From positions 1,000,001-1,064,000 of the forward strand of contig NZ_CP097269.1 of the NCBI RefSeq assembly GCF_028473645.1: a DNA stretch of 64,000 nucleotides, read 5' to 3'. The position numbers were made by a program, and so were the translations under genes. The notes beneath the pieces are model-generated. The model was not told the DNA's origin, searched no databases, and saw only the letters and a program-made list of their open reading frames with translations. The DNA comes from Acidovorax sp. GBBC 1281. GTDB taxonomy: Bacteria > Pseudomonadota > Gammaproteobacteria > Burkholderiales > Burkholderiaceae_C. Within the stretch, counting starts at the first letter, position 1. Each line of letters opens with the position of its first letter. Of the stretch, positions 60,665 through 64,000 are shown piece after piece.

Positions 60665-60724
60665 GGCCAAATCGGCGCCATGCCGTCGGTTTGATTGCCT
60701 GTATTGCTATTGATTTTGTAGCGT
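60665..60724. repeat. Type A hairpin repeat overlapping the end of the hydrolase gene
   Basis: AAATCGGCGCCATGCC, then TTGCTATTGATTTTGTAGC with stem GCTAT/GTAGC (60706-60710 and 60718-60722, one G-T pair). It matches the order of the copies at 2494 and 7266. The hydrolase stop codon (60709-60707) and its last codons lie inside the hairpin. Confidence 0.7.
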
Positions 60725-61630
60725 TCCAGGCGTCAGGCTTTCGGTGATGGCCTGGATCACCGCCGCCGGCTGCTCGTGCACGATCCAGTGCGAGGCGCCC
60801 GGCACCTCGGTGCGGGTGAGCGAAGGCACCCATTGCGCGAGCCCCTGCAGCAGCCCCGGCAGCAGGGCCGGGTCGTCCAGGCCCCAGACCACGCGGGTGG
60901 GCACGTTCACGGTGAGCATCGAATCCGGCAGGGTGAGCGCGCCGGCGGCGGGATCGCCCTCGCGCGGCGGGCGCAGCGGGCTGGCGCGGTAGTAGTTGCA
61001 CGGGCCGGTCAGGCCGGCGCCCCAGGTGGCGCGGTACTGGCCGCGCACCTCGGGGGTGAGCCATGCGGGCGCCGTGCCGTCGGCCCGGTCGAAAAAGCCG
61101 AACAGGCGCCGGAAGTCGTCGGCCGCAAGCAGCGCCTCGGCGTCCGGCCGGCAGAGAAAGTGCATGTACTGGCTGGCCGCCTGCTGGGCCGGGTTGTTCT
61201 GCAGCTCGCGCAGGAACGTGCCCGGATGCGGCGAATTGACGATCACCAGCCGCTGCATCAACTCAGGCCGCTGGTTGGCCAGGTTCCAGGCCACTGCGCC
61301 GCCCCAGTCGTGCGCGATCAGCGCGGCCAGGGGCTGCGAGTCGCCGCATTCGGCCGCGATCAGGGCCGTGATGTCCTGCACCAGGTGCTTGGCGCGGTAG
61401 GCGGCCACGTCCGGCGGGGCGCTCGATGGCGCGAAGCCGCGCAGCCAGGGCGCCACGCAGCGGTAGCCGCCGTGGGCCGGGTCGGCGAAGTGCTCCAGCA
61501 GCGCATCCCAGATGAAGGCGCCTTCGGGAAACCCGTGCAGGAACAGCAGCACCGGGCGGCCGCGCTCGCCGCGGGTGCGGCAGTGCAGCGTGGTGCCGTG
61601 GGGCAGGGCGTGCGCAATGGTGTCGATCAT
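60707..61630 (-). CDS. Alpha/beta hydrolase (epoxide hydrolase-like)
   Basis: 307 residues from ATG 61630 (MIDTIAHALPHGTTLHC). Oxyanion motif LLFLHGFPEGAFIWD near residue 32, nucleophile Asp in LIAHDWGGAVAW near residue 107, and the C-terminal His in GASHWIVHEQP. An Asp nucleophile with HGFPE is the pattern of epoxide hydrolases and haloalkane dehalogenases. The substrate is unknown. Only about 50 bases of native upstream sequence remain before the IS630 element; engB lies beyond it on the same strand, so a former engB-hydrolase transcript may have been split. The final residues LQNQ come from a hairpin repeat. Confidence 0.87.
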   Translation of the reverse strand: MIDTIAHALPHGTTLHCRTRGERGRPVLLFLHGFPEGAFIWDALLEHFADPAHGGYRCVAPWLRGFAPSSAPPDVAAYRAKHLVQDITALIAAECGDSQPLAALIAHDWGGAVAWNLANQRPELMQRLVIVNSPHPGTFLRELQNNPAQQAASQYMHFLCRPDAEALLAADDFRRLFGFFDRADGTAPAWLTPEVRGQYRATWGAGLTGPCNYYRASPLRPPREGDPAAGALTLPDSMLTVNVPTRVVWGLDDPALLPGLLQGLAQWVPSLTRTEVPGASHWIVHEQPAAVIQAITESLTPGTLQNQ

Positions 61631-61680
61631 GGTGCTCTGCTTTGGATCGCAGCCCGCGCATGACCTGTCTGCGCGGGCGC

Positions 61681-62769
61681 CTAGTGGTGTGAACCGGAAG
61701 TTCGTATGCAGAACTCTGCAACGGACTGAAGGATTTGATCGGCCGTCTTGGTCCAGACGAAGGGCTTGGGATTGACGTTGTTGGTAGCCACGTAGGCGCG
61801 GATGGCGTTCTCCAGGGCGCGGGTCGAGGGGAATCTCCCGCGCTTGAGCCGACGCGCCGTGAGGATCGAGAACCAGCATTCCACCAGGTTGATCCAAGAG
61901 GCCGAGGTGGGCGTAAAGTGCAGGTGCACACGCGTATGCCTGAGCAGCCAGCGCTGGATGATCGGGCTCTTGTGGGTGCTGGCATTGTCGAGCACGAGAT
62001 GCAGTTCGAACTCCGCGGGCGTGGCACGTTCGACGGTCTGCAGGAAGTGACGGAACTCCACGCTGCGATGACGTCGGTGGACCTCGGCGATGACCGTGCC
62101 GGCCTTGACATCGAGGGCGGCAAAGAGGTCTGTCGTGCCGTGTCTCAGGTAGTCATGCGTGTGGCGCTCCGGCTGGCCCGGTTGCATGGGTATGGCCGGA
62201 GCGGTATCACTGTGGGCCTGGATGGAGGGCTTCTCGTCCACGCACAGCACCAGAGCGCGCTCGGGTGGATGCAAGTACAACCCCACGATGTCACGCACCT
62301 TGTCGACGAAGTACGGGTCGGTGGAGAGCTTGAAGCCTTCGGTGCGATGCGGCGCCAATGCAAAGGCACGCCAGATGCGCGAGATGGTGGTCTGGCTCAG
62401 TCCCAGATGAGCGGCGAGCGTACGGGTGGACCAATGGGTGGCATTCTCTGGCACGGTCTCCAGCGTCGTGGTGATCACGGCCTCGACCTGCTCGTCCAGG
62501 ATCGTGCGCGGAGCGCCTGAGCGGGGTGCATCGTCGAGGCCGGCAATGCCATGCTGGGCAAAGCGCCGACGCCACTTCGACACCGTCATCAGGCTCAAAC
62601 CCATGGCTTCGGCAATCGCCGTGTTGGTCGCTGCTGAATCGGCACAGGCCAGCACGATGCGTGCTCGCAGCGCCAAGGCCTGGGCGGTCTTGCGACGGCG
62701 TGACCAACCGAGCAACACAGCTCGGTCGGCTTCGCTCAACTCGATAGCAACGGCATGCGGTCGGGCCAT
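61681..62769 (-). CDS. IS630 family transposase
   Basis: 362 residues from ATG 62769 (MARPHAVAIELSEADR), preceded by GGGAG; a longer in-frame start at 62814 is less likely. N-terminal helix-turn-helix near residue 60 (LSLMTVSKWRRRFAQHGIAG), then DDE residues in LCVDEKPS, LHLVLDNASTHKS and SASWINLVECWF. It is related to but clearly different from the transposase at 49360. Its TAG stop (61683-61681) is again made from the duplicated target TA and one host base outside the element. Confidence 0.94.
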   Translation of the reverse strand: MARPHAVAIELSEADRAVLLGWSRRRKTAQALALRARIVLACADSAATNTAIAEAMGLSLMTVSKWRRRFAQHGIAGLDDAPRSGAPRTILDEQVEAVITTTLETVPENATHWSTRTLAAHLGLSQTTISRIWRAFALAPHRTEGFKLSTDPYFVDKVRDIVGLYLHPPERALVLCVDEKPSIQAHSDTAPAIPMQPGQPERHTHDYLRHGTTDLFAALDVKAGTVIAEVHRRHRSVEFRHFLQTVERATPAEFELHLVLDNASTHKSPIIQRWLLRHTRVHLHFTPTSASWINLVECWFSILTARRLKRGRFPSTRALENAIRAYVATNNVNPKPFVWTKTADQILQSVAEFCIRTSGSHH

Positions 62770-62846
62770 GATGTGCTCCCGGGCTGCAAAAAACAGCCGC
62801 CAGAAACACATCATAGAAGTTCATGCGAATCTCTGGTGCACACCAC
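61684..62846 (-). mobile_element. IS630-family insertion sequence, element 2
   Basis: 1163 bp with imperfect terminal inverted repeats of about 26 bp that start GTGGTGTG at both ends. TA at 61682-61683 and 62847-62848 is the target duplication within CTAG. It sits in the stop codon of engB and separates engB from the hydrolase gene. The transposase is intact. Confidence 0.93.
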
Positions 62847-63586
62847 TAGTTGTCTTCCGAATCCTCGTCCAGGGGTGCCTCTTCGGTGCCGTCCTGCGCC
62901 TCGGGCGACGGGCCGGCTACCGGGTGCGACCACTGCCACAGCAGTTGCGCCACCTCGTCCACCCCTTGCTTCTTGAGGGCCGAGAACATCTTGACCTCGC
63001 CGCCGCCGGCCTGCAGTCGCGTGATGGACAGCGCCTTGGCCTGCTCGGCGCGGGTGAGCTTGTCGGCCTTGGTGAGCAGCACCAGGAACTTCAGGCCCGC
63101 CTCGACGCGGTGGCGCACGGCCTCCAGCAGTGCCTCGTCCAGCTCGGTCAGGCCCAGGCGCGGATCGCACAGCAGCACGATGCCGGTCAGGCTCTGGCGG
63201 GTGACCAGGTAGCTCAGCATCACCTGCTGCCAGCGGATCTTGTCCGAGCGCGACACGGCGGCGTAGCCGTAGCCGGGCAGGTCGGCCAGCACGGCGTCGG
63301 TCACGCCCTGCTTGCCCAGCGAGAACAGATTGATGTGCTGCGTGCGACCGGGCTTCTTGGAGGCGAAGGCCAGTTGCTTTTGCTGCGTGAGCGTGTTGAT
63401 GCAGGTGGACTTGCCGGCATTGGAGCGGCCGACGAAGGCGATCTCGGGCACCTCGATGGGGGGCAGGTGGTGCAGTTGCGCCGCCGTCGTCAGGAACCGC
63501 GTGGTGTGCATCCACCCCATGGCGACTTTGGCGTCCGGTGCGGGCGGGAGGGAGCCAGCAACTGGCGCATGTGATGTAGTCGTCAT
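62846..63586 (-). CDS. engB: Ribosome biogenesis GTP-binding protein (EngB/YsxC/YihA)
   Basis: About 246 residues. GTPase motifs are G1 FVGRSNAGKST, G3 LADLPGYGYA and G4 LLTKADKL, with KPGRTQHINLF as switch I. EngB assists assembly of the 50S subunit. ATG 63586 (MTTTSHAPVAG) gives a family-like N-terminal extension; longer in-frame starts run into the divergent cytochrome gene region. The stop TAG at 62848-62846 contains the outer base of the IS630 element but encodes the same end (DEDSEDN). It is divergent from the cytochrome c gene. Confidence 0.94.
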   Translation of the reverse strand: MTTTSHAPVAGSLPPAPDAKVAMGWMHTTRFLTTAAQLHHLPPIEVPEIAFVGRSNAGKSTCINTLTQQKQLAFASKKPGRTQHINLFSLGKQGVTDAVLADLPGYGYAAVSRSDKIRWQQVMLSYLVTRQSLTGIVLLCDPRLGLTELDEALLEAVRHRVEAGLKFLVLLTKADKLTRAEQAKALSITRLQAGGGEVKMFSALKKQGVDEVAQLLWQWSHPVAGPSPEAQDGTEEAPLDEDSEDN

Positions 63587-63670
63587 AACGGGGGTTACCA
63601 AGGATAGAGGGCCAGGGGGTCGCATTGTAGAATCGCGCCGTTTTGCGCCCATAACACAAGAACCCTCGAT

Positions 63671-64000
63671 ATGAAGAAATTGCTTGCTCCCATGCTGATG
63701 GCTGCCGTGCTGGCAGTTGCTGCTTTCCCGGCTTTTTCTCAGGCGGCCGCCCCCGCCGCCGCGGCGCAAAAACCCGCCAAGCCGGACCTGGCCAAGGGAG
63801 AGGCCACCTTCACGGCCGTGTGCGTGGCCTGCCACGCGGCCGATGGCAACTCCGCCATCGCCATCAACCCCAAGCTGGCCCAGCAGCACCCCGAATACCT
63901 CGTCAAGCAGTTGCAGGAGTTCAAGTCCGGCAAGCGCAACAACCCCGTCATGAAGGGCTTCGCCTCGGCCCTGTCCGATGACGACATGCGCAACATCGCC
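63671..64000 (+). CDS. Cytochrome c family protein, 3' truncated by window edge
   Basis: 110 codons visible, open to the end of the window. A Sec signal peptide (MKKLLAPMLMAAVLAVAAFPAFSQ, shown here as residues 1-24, cleaved near AFS) is followed by an Ala/Pro linker and a class I heme motif CVACH near residue 52. The later segment KLAQQHPEYLVKQLQEFKSG and the Met ligand region NPVMKGFA resemble cytochrome c4, a periplasmic diheme electron carrier; the second heme half would lie beyond the window. Divergent from engB. Confidence 0.9.
   Translation, partial: MKKLLAPMLMAAVLAVAAFPAFSQAAAPAAAAQKPAKPDLAKGEATFTAVCVACHAADGNSAIAINPKLAQQHPEYLVKQLQEFKSGKRNNPVMKGFASALSDDDMRNIA

Overview
The window is high-GC, densely packed proteobacterial chromosome. 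The gene content points to a betaproteobacterium of the Comamonadaceae (Acidovorax-like): a CIRCE-controlled groESL with an RpoH-type promoter, a HexR-zwf/tal-pgi block, an NrtR-linked NAD salvage cluster, reductive pyrimidine catabolism, and a family of short AT-rich hairpin repeats at gene ends of the kind I associate with this family. The genus is inference; no rRNA or tRNA gene is present to confirm it.

Layout. 1-2.5 kb: end of a dipeptide/oligopeptide ABC importer (permease fragment plus two ATPases). 2.6-8.6 kb: DoxX protein, then central sugar metabolism with hexR and zwf on the minus strand diverging from tal and pgi. 8.6-13 kb: a chemoreceptor behind a sigma-28-type promoter, and a TonB-dependent siderophore receptor behind a Fur box. 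13-15.2 kb: groEL/groES with RpoH promoter and CIRCE. 15.4-39.8 kb: a large surface-polysaccharide locus. It encodes GDP-mannose synthesis (ManC), a UDP-GlcNAc to UDP-2,3-diacetamido-2,3-dideoxyglucuronate route (WbpA/TviB-, WlbA-, WlbB- and WlbC-like), Wzm/Wzt-type ABC export, two sugar-nucleotide SDR enzymes, two AsnB-type amidotransferases, many glycosyltransferases including a GT4-GT2 fusion, and a membrane/TPR protein. Its middle (about 19.6-28.7 kb) is visibly AT-richer than its flanks, which suggests acquisition by transfer.

39.9-48.1 kb: a TetR/RutR-like regulator with two tandem palindromic operators diverges from preT-preA, an NCS1 permease, dihydropyrimidinase and an M20 carbamoyl-amidohydrolase, a complete reductive uracil/thymine (or hydantoin) degradation operon. 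48.2-49.3 kb: a CsgG-like lipoprotein with a C-terminal peptidoglycan-binding domain. 49.4-50.5 kb: an IS630-family element. 50.5-56.6 kb: NAD metabolism (NadM-Nudix, NadE, PncB, a PncA-like amidase) diverging from the regulator NrtR. 56.6-60.7 kb: hemerythrin, DUF1328 protein, metK, and two LpxL/LpxM-like acyltransferases. 60.7-64 kb: alpha/beta hydrolase, a second IS630-family element, engB, and the start of a cytochrome c gene.

The most unusual signals are mobile or repeat DNA merging with coding sequence. Both IS630-family elements sit in the TA of a CTAG that is the stop codon of a host gene (nadM and engB). The host stop is rebuilt by the last base of the element, and each transposase ends on a TAG made from the duplicated TA plus one host base. 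Copies of the hairpin repeat form an in-frame segment inside pgi and supply the last codons and stop of two other genes. The PncA-like gene carries a perfect 48-bp in-frame tandem duplication, and a degenerate copy of the metK 3' end lies just downstream of metK.
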